A stretch of DNA of 64,000 nt from Streptomyces thermolilacinus SPC6 (GCF_000478605.2 NZ_ASHX02000001.1:3201895-3265894), one strand, 5' to 3'; numbered from the stretch's first letter, positions 1 through 9,395 are shown. The notes: generated by a model not told the origin, from the sequence alone. Translations and numbers: made by a program.

Positions 1-666
1 GTCCAGCACCGGCATCCGCGCCAGCAGCCGCATGGTCCTCCGGTAGGCGCCCACCGCGTCGTACGCGGCCGCCCGGCACAGGTCCTCGTCGGCACCGGCC
101 TCCCGCCCGGCCAGCACCAGGGACGCCGCCAGCCGCTTGACGTCCCACTCCCACGGGCCGACCACGGTCTCGTCGAAGTCGTTCAGGTCGATGACCAGCC
201 GGCCGCTCGCGTCGCCGTACAGCCCGAAGTTCGCCGCGTGCGCGTCGCCGCATATCTGCGCGCCCACCCCCGTGACGGGCGTGCCGGCCAGGTCGTACGC
301 CATCAGCCCGGCGGCGCCCCGCAGGAACGCGAACGGCGTCGCGGCCATGCGCCCGACGCGTATCGGCGCCAGGCCCGGCACCCGGCCGCGGCTCGACTCC
401 TCGACGGCCCGCACCGCGCCGGGACGCCCGGCCCGCAACGCCAGCACGTCGTGCGCGGCCCGCGGCACCCGCTCGCGCAGGGCCTTGCCGTACGCCTTCG
501 GCCCCCCGGCCCCGCCCGGCCCGTACGCCCCCGCGGGATGCCGCGCGAACCCCGGCACGACCGGAATCCGCCCCGCACCGGCCGCGCCGTCCGCACCGGT
601 GGCGCTCCCGCCTCCGGTCCGCTGCGCGGGCACCGTGGCCCGGATCTCGTCCATACGCCCCCCCAT
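1..666 (-). CDS. DUF2252 family protein (3' part lies outside the window)
   Basis: This is the N-terminal 222 codons of a leftward gene cut by the window edge. The reading frame is open from an ATG at 666 to base 1. The signature GDAHAANFG is near residue 139 and DLNDFDETVVGPWEWDVKRL starts near residue 157. Both are typical of DUF2252, a family with a kinase-like/aminoglycoside-phosphotransferase-like fold whose physiological substrate is not established. A second ATG four codons downstream is an alternative start. A perfect DnaA-box sequence lies just upstream at 727-735. The family call rests on the two motifs; the function is unknown. Confidence 0.82.
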   Translation of the reverse strand, partial: MGGRMDEIRATVPAQRTGGGSATGADGAAGAGRIPVVPGFARHPAGAYGPGGAGGPKAYGKALRERVPRAAHDVLALRAGRPGAVRAVEESSRGRVPGLAPIRVGRMAATPFAFLRGAAGLMAYDLAGTPVTGVGAQICGDAHAANFGLYGDASGRLVIDLNDFDETVVGPWEWDVKRLAASLVLAGREAGADEDLCRAAAYDAVGAYRRTMRLLARMPVLD

Positions 667-726
667 CACGTGATCTCGACCAGACGTGCGACGACCGTAC
701 CCCTCCGCCACCCACCCGTCTCCCCC

Positions 727-745
727 TGTGGATAACTCGTCCACA
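727..745. promoter_or_regulatory. Pair of DnaA-box-like 9-mers
   Basis: TGTGGATAA at 727-735 is a perfect match to the reverse of TTATCCACA. TCGTCCACA at 737-745 differs from the Streptomyces box TTGTCCACA at one position. They face each other in the 120 bp between the divergent-facing end of the ATPase gene and the start of the DUF2252 gene. A role in regulating the DUF2252 gene or titrating DnaA is inference. Confidence 0.45.
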
Positions 746-786
746 GGCCCCGTCCCGCACTACCTCCCGCTCACGCCCCGCTCCCG

Positions 787-3700
787 TCACGCCCCGACGC
801 GAAGCTCCCCGCGCCGCCCCCGTCCCGCCCCGACGCGAAGCTCCCCCACGCCGTCCTCTTCCCGAGCCGCGTGCCGCCCCGACGGGCGGCTCGGCGCGTG
901 CCGGGGGTCCACGGCCCGGTTGATGGCGGCCTCCACCGCCGCGACCCGGTCGGCCAGCAGTCCCAGCGCGGCCACCGCGCGGCCGAGGGCGTCGCCACCC
1001 GCGCCGCCCAGCGCCCGGTCGCGGACGTACGCCGCCGTCACGGCCGCCCACCGTTCCCGCTGCTCCGGGGTGAGCGTGCCGCGCAGCGCGGCGAGTTTCA
1101 GCAGGTTCGCCTCGGCTCCGGAGGTCAGCGTCTGTGCCTCGGCCGTGTAGTGGTCGTCGATCACGGCGGCCAGCTCGGCGACGTTCATGACCGGCGAGAT
1201 CCGTGCGGCGATCTTGTTCATGTTGCGGTACGAGCCCTGGAGCTGGAACGGCGGCTCCGCGCGGCCCGCGTCGGCCTGCCCGGCGGAGGCGATGTACGCG
1301 GCGTTGACCGCGAGGACCGTCTCGCGGGCGGCGAGCAGGTGGCGCAGCACCGCCAGCACCGAATCCAGCTCGGCGGGGGCGTACGGGTGGGCCAGCCGGT
1401 CCCGGCGGGCGGTGCCGTCCCCTGCGGCCAGGCGCAGCAGCAGCTCCAGGTCGGCGCGCTCGCGGCCCGCGAGGGGGGCGAGGACCGGGTGGGAGGTGAG
1501 CGCGTTCTCCACGAAGCTCAGCGCGAACGCGTCCTCCTTGCCGGTCAGCACGTCACCGAGGTTCCAGACGTCGGCGCGGTTGGCGAGCATGTCCGGCACG
1601 CGGAAGCGCTGCCCGGACTCGGTGTACGGGTTGCCGGCCATGCACACGGCGAAGCGCTTGCCGCGCAGGTCGTGGCCGTTCAGGGTGCGGGTCGCGTCGC
1701 ACAGCGGGACGAACTTCTGCAGCAGCTCGGGCGAGGTGTGCTGGATGTCGTCCAGGTACAGCAGGACGTTGTTCCCTGCCGACAGCGCGAACGCGATCTT
1801 CTCGACCTCCCGGCGGGCGGCCGCGTTGGGCGCCTCGGCCGGGTCCAGCGAGGTGACGTCGTGCCCGAGGGCCGGTCCGTCGACCTTCACCAGCAGCAGG
1901 CCGAGGCGGTCGGCGACGTACTCTATGAGCGTCGTCTTGCCGTAGCCGGGCGGCGAGAGGAGCAGCAGCAGACCGCTCGTGTCCGCCCGCTTGGCGTCCC
2001 CGGCGACGCCGATCTGCTTGGCGAGGTTGTCCCCGACGAGCGGCAGGTACACCTCGTCCACGAGACGGCCCCGTACGAAGGACGACATGACGCGCGGCCG
2101 GTACTCGTCCAGCCGCAGCCGATCCCGCTCGGCCGCCACGAGCGCGTTCCTCGCCCGCTGGTAGGCGCGGAAGCCGGGCACCACCCGGCGGGCGAAGTCG
2201 CCGGTCCTGGTGAGGAACTCGTCGAGCCGCAGCCGCAGGACGCCCCGCTCGATCCGCGGGTGCGTGCCGAGCAGGCCCTCCACGCGCGCGGAGAGGTCGC
2301 ACTCCACGTCGTGGCGCGGCAGGTCCGGACAGACCTCGATGGCGACGGCCTCCGCGAGGTCGCCCGCGTCCACGTTCTCGCCGCAGGAGGCGGCGTACGA
2401 GTGGAGCCAGCCCTCCACCAGCCGCCGCGCGCCCGCCACGTCCCCGCCCGCGAGCAGCGCCCGCACGTCCTCCGCGTACGGCGCCGAACCCCCCGCCCGC
2501 CGACCGTCCTCCCCGTACGCCGCCTGACCGGCCACCTGGCCGTCCTCCGCGTACGGCGCCGCCCCCACCGCCCGGTGGAACTTCTCCAGCAGGTCCCGCG
2601 CGGCCGGACCGCACGTGAACGACCCGCCCGCCGCCAGCTCCTCCACCAGGTACGCGGCGGCGAGTCCCGACATCCGCCCGGCCTCCGCCAGTTCGCCGCG
2701 CAGCGGGTCCAGTCCGGGCGCCGTACCGAACGCCTCGCGCGCGCGGACCAGCGTGACGGCCGCGCGGGTCCACCCCTCCCGCTGCTCGGGCGTCGTCCCG
2801 TGGGCCCAGAACAGCTGGGCGGCGGCCCGGTCGGCGGCCGGGTGGCGCAGCAGCCCCGCCCGCTCGCCCAGGCGCAGCAGTACGGCGAGGATCGCGGCGG
2901 CGTCGTGGTCGTGGACACCGCGCTCGTACCCCTCGTCGTAGGCGGCCTCGGCGGTCTCGCGGGCCAGCAGGGCGAGGTCGGCGGCCGCGAGGGCCTGCGC
3001 GCCGTGCTCGTCCAGCAGCCGGGCGGCCAGGTACTCGCCCCGGTAGACGTCGGCGTTCTCGGACGGCAGCAGCTGGTCCCAGTACGCGCGGGTGCCGGCG
3101 AAGGCCGAGTCGGTGACCGGGCGCCGGTAGTCGGTGCCGGTCAGCGCGAAGGCCAGGCCGCCGTCGGCGTGCGGGACGAGGGTCAGCTCCGGCGGGCGGG
3201 TGTTGACGGCGAAGCGGTGCGCGCCCAGCCGGATCGTGTCGCCGCCGTCCGCGTACAGCTCGACGCGGTCCCGCAGCGCCCGCCCGGCCTCCTGGCGGGC
3301 GGCCTTGAGGCGGCCCTCCAGTTCCTCGGCGCGCACCTGGTCGCCGAGTTCGCGCAGATCACCGGCGGTGCGGCGGACCTTGGCGACCATGGGGTCGGAG
3401 GCGAAGTACGTGTTGACGGCGTCCAGGCCGTCCAGGGCGGCCGCGCGGCGCGCGATGGTCTCCAGGACCCGCTCGGCGGACCGGGCGAGGCGCTCGGCGC
3501 GCCGGGCGCGGGTGTCCTGGAGCGTCTGCTTGCGCCCCGCGAAGGCGTCGTGGACCTCGGCGCGCTTGTCGGCGATCTCCGCGAGGAAGCCGTCGTGGTC
3601 GGCGAACCGCGACTCCAGGTTGTCCAGCTGGAGCAGCAGGCGGGCCAGCTGCTCGTCGCACGCCTCCGGGGTGCCGGCCGCCGCCAGCGCCCCGGTGACG

Positions 3701-5754
3701 GACTGTGCGAGGAGGGCGAACTCGGCGGCGAACGCTGCCCGCCCCTCCTGGTCGACGAGTTCGCGGCGCCGGGCGGCGAGGAGCGCGCGGGCGCGGTTGA
3801 GCCCGCCCAGCACCTCGGCGGTGCGCTCCAGGATGGCGGTGCGGACGGTCGGGTCGCCGATGTCGAGCCCGGCGACGACCTCGGTGAGGGTCTGGAGGCC
3901 GAGGACCTGCGCGTCGAGGCGTTCGGTGACCGCCGCGGCCTCGGCGGTCGTGGCGATGGCCCCGGCGTCGGCGGTGAGCCGCTCGACCTCTGCGTGCTGC
4001 GCGGCGAACGCGTCGTCGCGGCCGAGGAAGACCACCGCCCGCTGTGCGGTGGCCTCGATGTGGGCGGCGGCGTCCTCGGCGAGCGCGTCCACGGCGGCCG
4101 TGTCCGCGTACCGCATCTCCTTCAGCGTCACCAGGCGGCCCTGGGCGCGGCGCAGTTCGGTGATGCGGTCGATCCACTCCGCGGCGGTGGCCGGGGCCTC
4201 GCCGCGCACCCGCCGCACCAGCCGCTGGAGGTCCTCCGCGGCGGCGGCGACGGCCTCGGCGGCCCGGCCGGTGAGGTCCCGTACGGTGGCGAACTCGCGC
4301 AGCACCTGCTCGGCGGTGTCCCGGACCTCGTCCAGCGGGGTGCGCAGGTCGCCCGCGTCCGCGTCGCCCAGCCAGGGGAACCGGTCGGCGGCCCGCGTGC
4401 AGGCGGCGACCAGCGCGGCGTACATCTCGCCGGTGGCGGTGGTCTCCGCGACCTGCCGGGCGATGGCGAGACAGTCCGAGATGCCGCGGACCAGGTCGGC
4501 GTTGCCGATGCGGGCGAGCGGCCCCTCGCCCTCGGGGACGGTCCCGGTGACGTACGGGGTGTGCCACAGCTGCACCGGGTGGACGCGCCCGGACTCCCCC
4601 GGGTCGCCGCGCAGCACGGCGAGCGTGCCGTCGTCCAGCAGGGCGTGGCCGCGGCAGGCGATCGGGGCGGCGACCTCCTTGCGGATCAGGTTGTACGGCA
4701 GCAGCAGCGAGCGGCCGTCGGCGGCGGAGTGGAACACGTACAGCACGTCTTCGCCGTTGGGCGACCGGACGGCCCGCTCGAACTCGAGCCCGGACGTGTC
4801 CGTGTCGAAGGCCTTCGCCGTGCCGGTGGCCAGGCAGTAGCCGCCGGGGAAGACGACGCCCTGGCCGTCGGGCAGGCGGCGGCAGGCCTGCCCGACGCCG
4901 TCCAGCCGCAGCACCTTCCCGGTGAGCGTGTTGAAGACCAGGTGACGCGCGTCCTGCTCCTTGTAGGGCCGCACCCGCAGCAGGACCAGGGCGCCGACGA
5001 CGGCGTACGCGACCTCCGCGTCCGCCAGCGACTGCAGGGGCTCGTCCACCGGCTCGCTGTGGACCCCCTCGCCGGTCTCCGTGTCGTTCTCGGTCTTCAC
5101 GGTGAGCGTTCCGCCGACCGTCGAGACGAACACCGCGCCGTCCGCGACGGCGATGTGCGGATGCCGCCCGAGGACGTGGTCGTCGCGGGTCGTCGCGGTC
5201 CAGTCGAAGTCGTACGGGGCGGGCAGGACGTGGTCGCGCTCGCCGCGCGCGTCGAGGAACCTCACCTCGCCGGACGGTCCGAGCGACCAGCGCAGCACGC
5301 GGATGTCGTCGGCCTGCGCCCCGGTCCGGAACACGGCCAGCAGCCTGCCGTCCACCCGGCGCAGCCGCAGCAGCCGCGCGCCCTGGAAGTAGCGGTGCAG
5401 CGCGGCGAACTCGGCGACGAAGGCGGGGTCGTCCAGCAGGCCGGGCACCGCGTCGTCCGGGAGCCGCTTCAGGTCGCGGTCGTGGAGCGCGAGGACGTCG
5501 CCGGGCGTCGGCGCCTCGTACCCGACGAGCAGCACGTCGCCGACCGCGACGATGTCACGGGCCAGCAGGTCCCGTTCGGTGCGCAGGTGGTCGGTGGCTG
5601 CGAGGGCCAGCCCGGTGGAGCCGAACGCCTCTACGCGCGCGGTGTTGAGGGCGCCGGCGCGGCGGGCCAGTTCGGCGGCGCGGGCGTCCAGCCGGTCGCG
5701 CAGCACCTCGTACGTACCGGCGTCCAGGCCGCTCGCCGTCCCGGTCCCTGTCAC
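787..5754 (-). CDS. Giant AAA+ ATPase (often labelled 'DNA repair ATPase')
   Basis: This 1655-residue cytoplasmic protein starts at a GTG preceded by GAGGGAGC. The first roughly 400 residues are rich in short beta-strand repeats resembling a propeller (for example LVFNTLTGKVLRLDG). The middle, roughly residues 420-850, is rich in Ala, Glu, Arg and Leu and looks like long coiled coil. An AAA+ module sits near the C terminus, with Walker A PPGYGKTTL near residue 1268 and Walker B VLLYLDDIQ near residue 1331. The tail has a small duplicated GELRVGA element. No membrane segment or signal peptide is visible. It lies directly downstream of the flotillin and YqiJ-like genes on the same strand, after a 468-bp repetitive gap. 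The name 'DNA repair ATPase' is an annotation habit; no nuclease or recombinase motif was seen. A chaperone or remodelling role at flotillin membranes is inference. Confidence 0.8.
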   Translation of the reverse strand: MTGTGTASGLDAGTYEVLRDRLDARAAELARRAGALNTARVEAFGSTGLALAATDHLRTERDLLARDIVAVGDVLLVGYEAPTPGDVLALHDRDLKRLPDDAVPGLLDDPAFVAEFAALHRYFQGARLLRLRRVDGRLLAVFRTGAQADDIRVLRWSLGPSGEVRFLDARGERDHVLPAPYDFDWTATTRDDHVLGRHPHIAVADGAVFVSTVGGTLTVKTENDTETGEGVHSEPVDEPLQSLADAEVAYAVVGALVLLRVRPYKEQDARHLVFNTLTGKVLRLDGVGQACRRLPDGQGVVFPGGYCLATGTAKAFDTDTSGLEFERAVRSPNGEDVLYVFHSAADGRSLLLPYNLIRKEVAAPIACRGHALLDDGTLAVLRGDPGESGRVHPVQLWHTPYVTGTVPEGEGPLARIGNADLVRGISDCLAIARQVAETTATGEMYAALVAACTRAADRFPWLGDADAGDLRTPLDEVRDTAEQVLREFATVRDLTGRAAEAVAAAAEDLQRLVRRVRGEAPATAAEWIDRITELRRAQGRLVTLKEMRYADTAAVDALAEDAAAHIEATAQRAVVFLGRDDAFAAQHAEVERLTADAGAIATTAEAAAVTERLDAQVLGLQTLTEVVAGLDIGDPTVRTAILERTAEVLGGLNRARALLAARRRELVDQEGRAAFAAEFALLAQSVTGALAAAGTPEACDEQLARLLLQLDNLESRFADHDGFLAEIADKRAEVHDAFAGRKQTLQDTRARRAERLARSAERVLETIARRAAALDGLDAVNTYFASDPMVAKVRRTAGDLRELGDQVRAEELEGRLKAARQEAGRALRDRVELYADGGDTIRLGAHRFAVNTRPPELTLVPHADGGLAFALTGTDYRRPVTDSAFAGTRAYWDQLLPSENADVYRGEYLAARLLDEHGAQALAAADLALLARETAEAAYDEGYERGVHDHDAAAILAVLLRLGERAGLLRHPAADRAAAQLFWAHGTTPEQREGWTRAAVTLVRAREAFGTAPGLDPLRGELAEAGRMSGLAAAYLVEELAAGGSFTCGPAARDLLEKFHRAVGAAPYAEDGQVAGQAAYGEDGRRAGGSAPYAEDVRALLAGGDVAGARRLVEGWLHSYAASCGENVDAGDLAEAVAIEVCPDLPRHDVECDLSARVEGLLGTHPRIERGVLRLRLDEFLTRTGDFARRVVPGFRAYQRARNALVAAERDRLRLDEYRPRVMSSFVRGRLVDEVYLPLVGDNLAKQIGVAGDAKRADTSGLLLLLSPPGYGKTTLIEYVADRLGLLLVKVDGPALGHDVTSLDPAEAPNAAARREVEKIAFALSAGNNVLLYLDDIQHTSPELLQKFVPLCDATRTLNGHDLRGKRFAVCMAGNPYTESGQRFRVPDMLANRADVWNLGDVLTGKEDAFALSFVENALTSHPVLAPLAGRERADLELLLRLAAGDGTARRDRLAHPYAPAELDSVLAVLRHLLAARETVLAVNAAYIASAGQADAGRAEPPFQLQGSYRNMNKIAARISPVMNVAELAAVIDDHYTAEAQTLTSGAEANLLKLAALRGTLTPEQRERWAAVTAAYVRDRALGGAGGDALGRAVAALGLLADRVAAVEAAINRAVDPRHAPSRPSGRHAAREEDGVGELRVGAGRGRRGELRVGA

Positions 5755-6222
5755 TGTCCAGCTCCCTCGTGTACGTGATGGTTTCCGCGGCCGCCGCCCC
5801 CCGCGCGGCGGCTGCGAAGTCTTGCGAGGCGGCCTTGACCCCTCCCAGGCCCCCAGGCCGTCCCGGGCCCCCAGATCCCCAGGTCCCTCAGGCCGTCCCG
5901 GACGGGTCCGGGCCCCTCCCGTGGCCGTCCAGGGGCTCCAGCGGGCCTCCCAGGGCTTTACGGAGGGGGTCAGGCGCCCCGGTGCCCTCCGGGGACGCCC
6001 GGAGGCCCCAGAGGCCGTACGAAGGCTCTTCGGGCCCCTCCGAGCCGCGCCCAGGGCCTCGCCCCGGCCCGGCAGGCCCCCCGGACCAAGCGGGGCCCCG
6101 AGGCCCTGTCACCCTCCCAGACCCCCGTCAGGCCCCCCGCCCAGGCCCCAGGCCCCGTTCAGGCGCCCCCAGGCCCCGTTCAGGCGCCCCCGGGCCCCAC
6201 GAGGCCCGGGGAGAGCGCCCCG
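5755..6222. repeat. Non-coding, C/G-run repetitive gap
   Basis: This 468-bp spacer between the flotillin stop and the ATPase start is composed of imperfect repeats built on CAGGCCCC/CCGGGCCCC. It includes two tandem copies of a 22-bp unit of the form CAGGCCCCGTTCAGGCGCCC at about 6150-6191. Open frames through it are low-complexity Pro/Arg/Gly and are not credible genes. Short C-rich direct and inverted repeats could fold strongly in RNA. No clear promoter was found. Confidence 0.5.
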
Positions 6223-8271
6223 TCAGCTCGCCGCCGCGGCGCCGTTGAGGCTCGCGAGCTCCGACACCGGCATGTCGGCCAGGCCCAGCTGCCGTGCCTT
6301 GCCCAGCAGTTCGTCCAGCTGCCCCGACCCGGCCGGCATCAGCTTCATCAGCAGCGCCGACACCGTCAGGTTCCGCACGTCGGCCGTGGACACCGAGCCG
6401 AGCATCCTGCCGAGGTCCTCCGTGAAGGACGCGGAGCCGTCCAGCCACGGCCCGGCCAGCGTCCGCGCGGTGTGCGAGCTGTCCACGAAGCCGTCCACGG
6501 CCTTGCCCAGGGAGACCGACTGCACGATCCGGTCGAAGAAGACCGACTCGCCGCCGACGATGTTGATGTCGGCGTTCTCCAGCCCGGTGGCCAGCACCGT
6601 CGCCTGCGCCTCCGCGACCTGCCGCTGTACGTCGAGCCCGGCGAGGCGGATGTCCTTCTCGGCCTCCAGCCGGAGCCGGAACTCCTCGTGCGTACGGGAC
6701 GCCTCGTCCAGAGCGGCCATGGCGGCCGCCTTCTCGGTGAGGCCCGCGGCCTCCGCCTTCAGCTTCTCCCCGATCGCCGTGGCCTCGGCGAGCGCCTTCT
6801 CCCGCGTACCGATCGCCTCGGCGCGCAGCCGTGCCTCGGTGGCCTCCGCCTCCGCGCGGCCGGCCTTCTCGATGGCGTCGGCCTCCTTCTCCCGCACCTG
6901 TACGGCGGCCAGCCCCTCCGCGGCGGCCTCCGCCTGGATGCCCTCGGCGAGGCGCACCTTGGCGCGGGCGTCCATGTCGGCGGCCTTCTGGCGCGCCTCG
7001 GCCAGGGTCAGCTCCTCCGCCGCGCGGTGGACCGCGGCCTGCTCGGCGGCCTCGGCGGCCTTGATGTCCTTGACCAGCCGCTCCTGCGCCTCGGCCTCGG
7101 CGGCGATGACGATGGCCTGTCGCTTGCGCTCGGCCTCCTCGACGGCGCGGAGCTTCTTGATGGACTCCTCCTGCTCGGCGACCGTGCGGTCCACGGCGAC
7201 GCGCTCGCGGATCACCTCGGCGATCTCGCGCCGCTCCGCCTCGACCTCCTTCTCGGCGGAGATGCGGGTCAGCTCGGTCTCCCGCTCGCGGGCGATCACT
7301 TCGAGCAGGCGGTCCTTCTCGATGCGCTCGTTCTCGATGGCGATGACCCGCTCGCGGTTCTTCTGCGCGACCGCCACCTCGCGGGCCTGGTTCTCACGCT
7401 GGACGCCGAGCTGCTCCTCGGTCTTGAGGAAGGCGCTCTGCGCCCGCAGCCGCTCCTCCTCGACCACGCGCGCGGTCTCGGCCTCCTCCCGGGCCCGTAC
7501 GGTCTCGATCTCCCGCTTCTGCTTGATCTCCGCGTCGGCCTGGCGGCGCTCCAGCTCCAGGATGGCCTCGCGCGCGTCCACGTTCTGCCGGGTGATCTCC
7601 TTCTCCTCCGTGCGCCGGAACTCGTTGGTGCGCACGTGCTCGACGGCCGTCAGCTCGGTGATCTTCCGGATGCCCTGGGCGTCGAGGATGTTGGCGGCGT
7701 CCAGCTGCGCGAGCGGCGTCTGCTCCAGGTAGTCGATCGCCGCGTCCTCCAGGCTGTAGCCGTTGAGGTCGGTGCCGATGACCTCGATGATCCGGTCCCG
7801 GAACTCGTCGCGCTTGGTGTACAGGTCGGTGAAGTCCAGCTGCTTGCCGACCGTCTTGAGCGCCTCGGAGAACTTGGCGGCGAACAGGTCCTGAAGCGTG
7901 CGCTGGTCGCTCGCCCGGGCGGTGCCGATCGCCTGGGCGACCTTGATGACGTCCTCGACGGTCTTGTTGACGCGGACGAAGAACGAGATGCGGATGTCGG
8001 CGCGGATGTTGTCCCGGCAGATCAGCCCGTCCCGGCCCGTCCGGCTGATGTCGATCGTCTTGACCGAGATGTCCATGACCTCGGCCTTGTGCAGGACCGG
8101 CAGGACGACCTGTCCGGTGAAGGTCACATCGACCTTCCGCATCTTCGACACGATCAGTGCCTTGCCCTGTTCCACCTTGCGGAACAGCCGGCTGATCACG
8201 AACAGCATGGCGATGGCGATGAGCAGGACAACGGCGACGAGCACGCCGATACCCCAGGTGAAGGCATCCAT
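6223..8271 (-). CDS. Flotillin-like SPFH/PHB-domain protein
   Basis: The product has 682 residues and starts at an ATG. A single N-terminal membrane segment occupies about residues 5-30 (GVLVAVVLLIAIAMLFVISR). It is followed by an SPFH/prohibitin domain to about residue 210, with the typical internal text DISRTGRDGL. A very long Glu/Ala/Arg-rich coiled coil runs to about 580 with AEA/EAE repeats, and a C-terminal assembly region ends with Ala-rich residues. This is the layout of bacterial flotillins (FloT, YqiK), which oligomerise on the inner leaflet and organise membrane microdomains. The preceding gene encodes a YqiJ-like partner and the following one a giant ATPase, so a three-gene unit is likely. 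Confidence 0.9.
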   Translation of the reverse strand: MDAFTWGIGVLVAVVLLIAIAMLFVISRLFRKVEQGKALIVSKMRKVDVTFTGQVVLPVLHKAEVMDISVKTIDISRTGRDGLICRDNIRADIRISFFVRVNKTVEDVIKVAQAIGTARASDQRTLQDLFAAKFSEALKTVGKQLDFTDLYTKRDEFRDRIIEVIGTDLNGYSLEDAAIDYLEQTPLAQLDAANILDAQGIRKITELTAVEHVRTNEFRRTEEKEITRQNVDAREAILELERRQADAEIKQKREIETVRAREEAETARVVEEERLRAQSAFLKTEEQLGVQRENQAREVAVAQKNRERVIAIENERIEKDRLLEVIARERETELTRISAEKEVEAERREIAEVIRERVAVDRTVAEQEESIKKLRAVEEAERKRQAIVIAAEAEAQERLVKDIKAAEAAEQAAVHRAAEELTLAEARQKAADMDARAKVRLAEGIQAEAAAEGLAAVQVREKEADAIEKAGRAEAEATEARLRAEAIGTREKALAEATAIGEKLKAEAAGLTEKAAAMAALDEASRTHEEFRLRLEAEKDIRLAGLDVQRQVAEAQATVLATGLENADINIVGGESVFFDRIVQSVSLGKAVDGFVDSSHTARTLAGPWLDGSASFTEDLGRMLGSVSTADVRNLTVSALLMKLMPAGSGQLDELLGKARQLGLADMPVSELASLNGAAAAS

Positions 8272-8319
8272 GAGCGATCCCCGGATCGAAGGGTGAGCTG
8301 AGGTGGGTGGGGGCTGAGG

Positions 8320-8925
8320 TCAGCCGCGCGGGTCGAGCGCCGCGTCGAAGGGCGCGACCCAGAAGAAGCCGCCGTCGTCGTCGTAGGCGTACAGCAGCCC
8401 CGTACTGCCGAGGGCCAGCCGGGCCCCGTCGTTCTGGCGGACCTGCACGACGGCGGTGGAGCCGTCCCGCGCCGCGACCTCGGCCTGGCCGAACACCGCG
8501 TCCACCCGCCCCGTGCGGATGGTGCAGGTCTGGCCCACGAAGTCGTGCCGGGACGGCGCGGGTTCATCGGGTAGGAGCTTGGCGAGGGAGCGTACGAGCG
8601 CGCCGGTCACCCGCCAGGAGACGGCCACCGAGGCCAACAGCACGCCGACGCCCAGGAGATGGAGCACGACGCCGGACCAGCCCGTACGGGCGAGGAGCAC
8701 CGCCCCGGCGACGCCGAGGAACCAGGCCAGCGCGACCAGAAGCGAGACCGCCACCGCGACGGGCACCCCGCCCAGGCGCAGCGCGGCGGCGTCCACGTCG
8801 GCGTCGAAGCCGTCCGCCTCGGCCACACCGGCCAGGACCAGCACCCAGAAGACGACGACCACCACGAGCGCCGCCGTGAGCAGCACGGCCGGGAACGACG
8901 TGACGGCCTGCCAGAACTCCGTCAT
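8320..8925 (-). CDS. YqiJ-like (DUF1449) membrane protein with OB-fold tail
   Basis: The product has 201 residues. Three hydrophobic segments are visible, at about residues 10-33, 51-77 and 82-106. They are followed by a soluble C-terminal beta-rich domain (VGQTCTIRTGRVDAVFGQAE and onwards) that resembles the OB-fold domain of YqiJ and NfeD proteins. Those proteins are genetic partners of flotillin/SPFH proteins. It precedes the flotillin gene by 48 bp on the same strand, which supports the pairing. The family assignment rests on topology, the OB-like motif and context; sequence identity is not verified. Confidence 0.7.
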   Translation of the reverse strand: MTEFWQAVTSFPAVLLTAALVVVVVFWVLVLAGVAEADGFDADVDAAALRLGGVPVAVAVSLLVALAWFLGVAGAVLLARTGWSGVVLHLLGVGVLLASVAVSWRVTGALVRSLAKLLPDEPAPSRHDFVGQTCTIRTGRVDAVFGQAEVAARDGSTAVVQVRQNDGARLALGSTGLLYAYDDDGGFFWVAPFDAALDPRG

Positions 8926-9276
8926 GATGCGTTCCCCCTATGTCGCCGACGCGCATGGTGATTTCCGGGCTACGGCACTGTTGTCGCGCACCGCTCCCCG
9001 GCCGGACCATGCTGACAGGGAGGGGCACCCGTTCACATTGCCGTCATCCGGCAATCTTTACGCCCTGTTGCATGCCGATGCCGCGCCCGCCGGGAAGCGC
9101 CCGCGCCGACGCCCGCCGCGCCCCCTCGCCGGCCGGGGCCCGGGCCGCCGGGCGATCATGGAGTCGGGGCGGGTGCGGCGGCCGGCGATCACGCGGCCGC
9201 CCCGCTCCGGGCGACGCCCGTCGTGGCCTGCGTCACACCGCGCCTCTTCCCGGCCAGGACCCCACCGCTCAACAGC
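8926..9276. other. Intergenic DNA without a recognised gene
   Basis: About 350 bp upstream of the YqiJ-flotillin unit. The part next to 8925 should contain that unit's promoter (leftward), but no convincing -10/-35 pair could be chosen. Open frames here are compositional, in Pro/Arg/Ala-rich text. Confidence 0.4.
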
Positions 9277-9346
9277 GAACGGCGAACCACGAACGGCGAA
9301 CGGTGAACGGCGAACGGTGAACGGCGAACGGCGAACGGCGAACGGG
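9277..9346 (+). repeat. Heptanucleotide tandem array, (GAACGGY)n
   Basis: Ten consecutive 7-bp units run without a break. Eight are GAACGGC or GAACGGT, one is GAACCAC (9284-9290) and the last is GAACGGG. The array ends seven bases before the hairpin that terminates tRNA-Leu, so a transcript reading through the terminator would contain it. A 7-bp period shifts reading frame at each unit, so it does not encode a periodic protein in a fixed short repeat. Confidence 0.85.
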
Positions 9347-9352
9347 AAAAGC

Positions 9353-9390
9353 GAAACGGTCGGCATCGTCGTAACGATGCCGACCGTTTC
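9353..9390 (-). terminator. Perfect 17-bp hairpin terminator of tRNA-Leu
   Basis: The arms 9353-9369 and 9374-9390 are exact inverted complements around a CGTA loop. The end of the tRNA is six bases away. For the leftward tRNA transcript the hairpin is followed by a pyrimidine-rich stretch. Confidence 0.9.
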
Positions 9391-9395
9391 GTCGG

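Noticed and set aside
871..5778. Open frame of over 1600 codons on the strand opposite the giant ATPase
   Set aside because: It mirrors the ATPase codon bias, has no family motif and reads as Arg/Gly/Val/Gln-rich text; GC-rich codon bias keeps the antisense frame open.
6472..8301. 609-codon open frame opposite the flotillin gene
   Set aside because: Leu/Asp/Gly-rich antisense of a coiled coil; no start signal or conserved motif.
9277..9346. Heptamer array considered as a CRISPR array
   Set aside because: The repeats are contiguous with no spacers and the unit is only 7 bp; no cas gene in the window.
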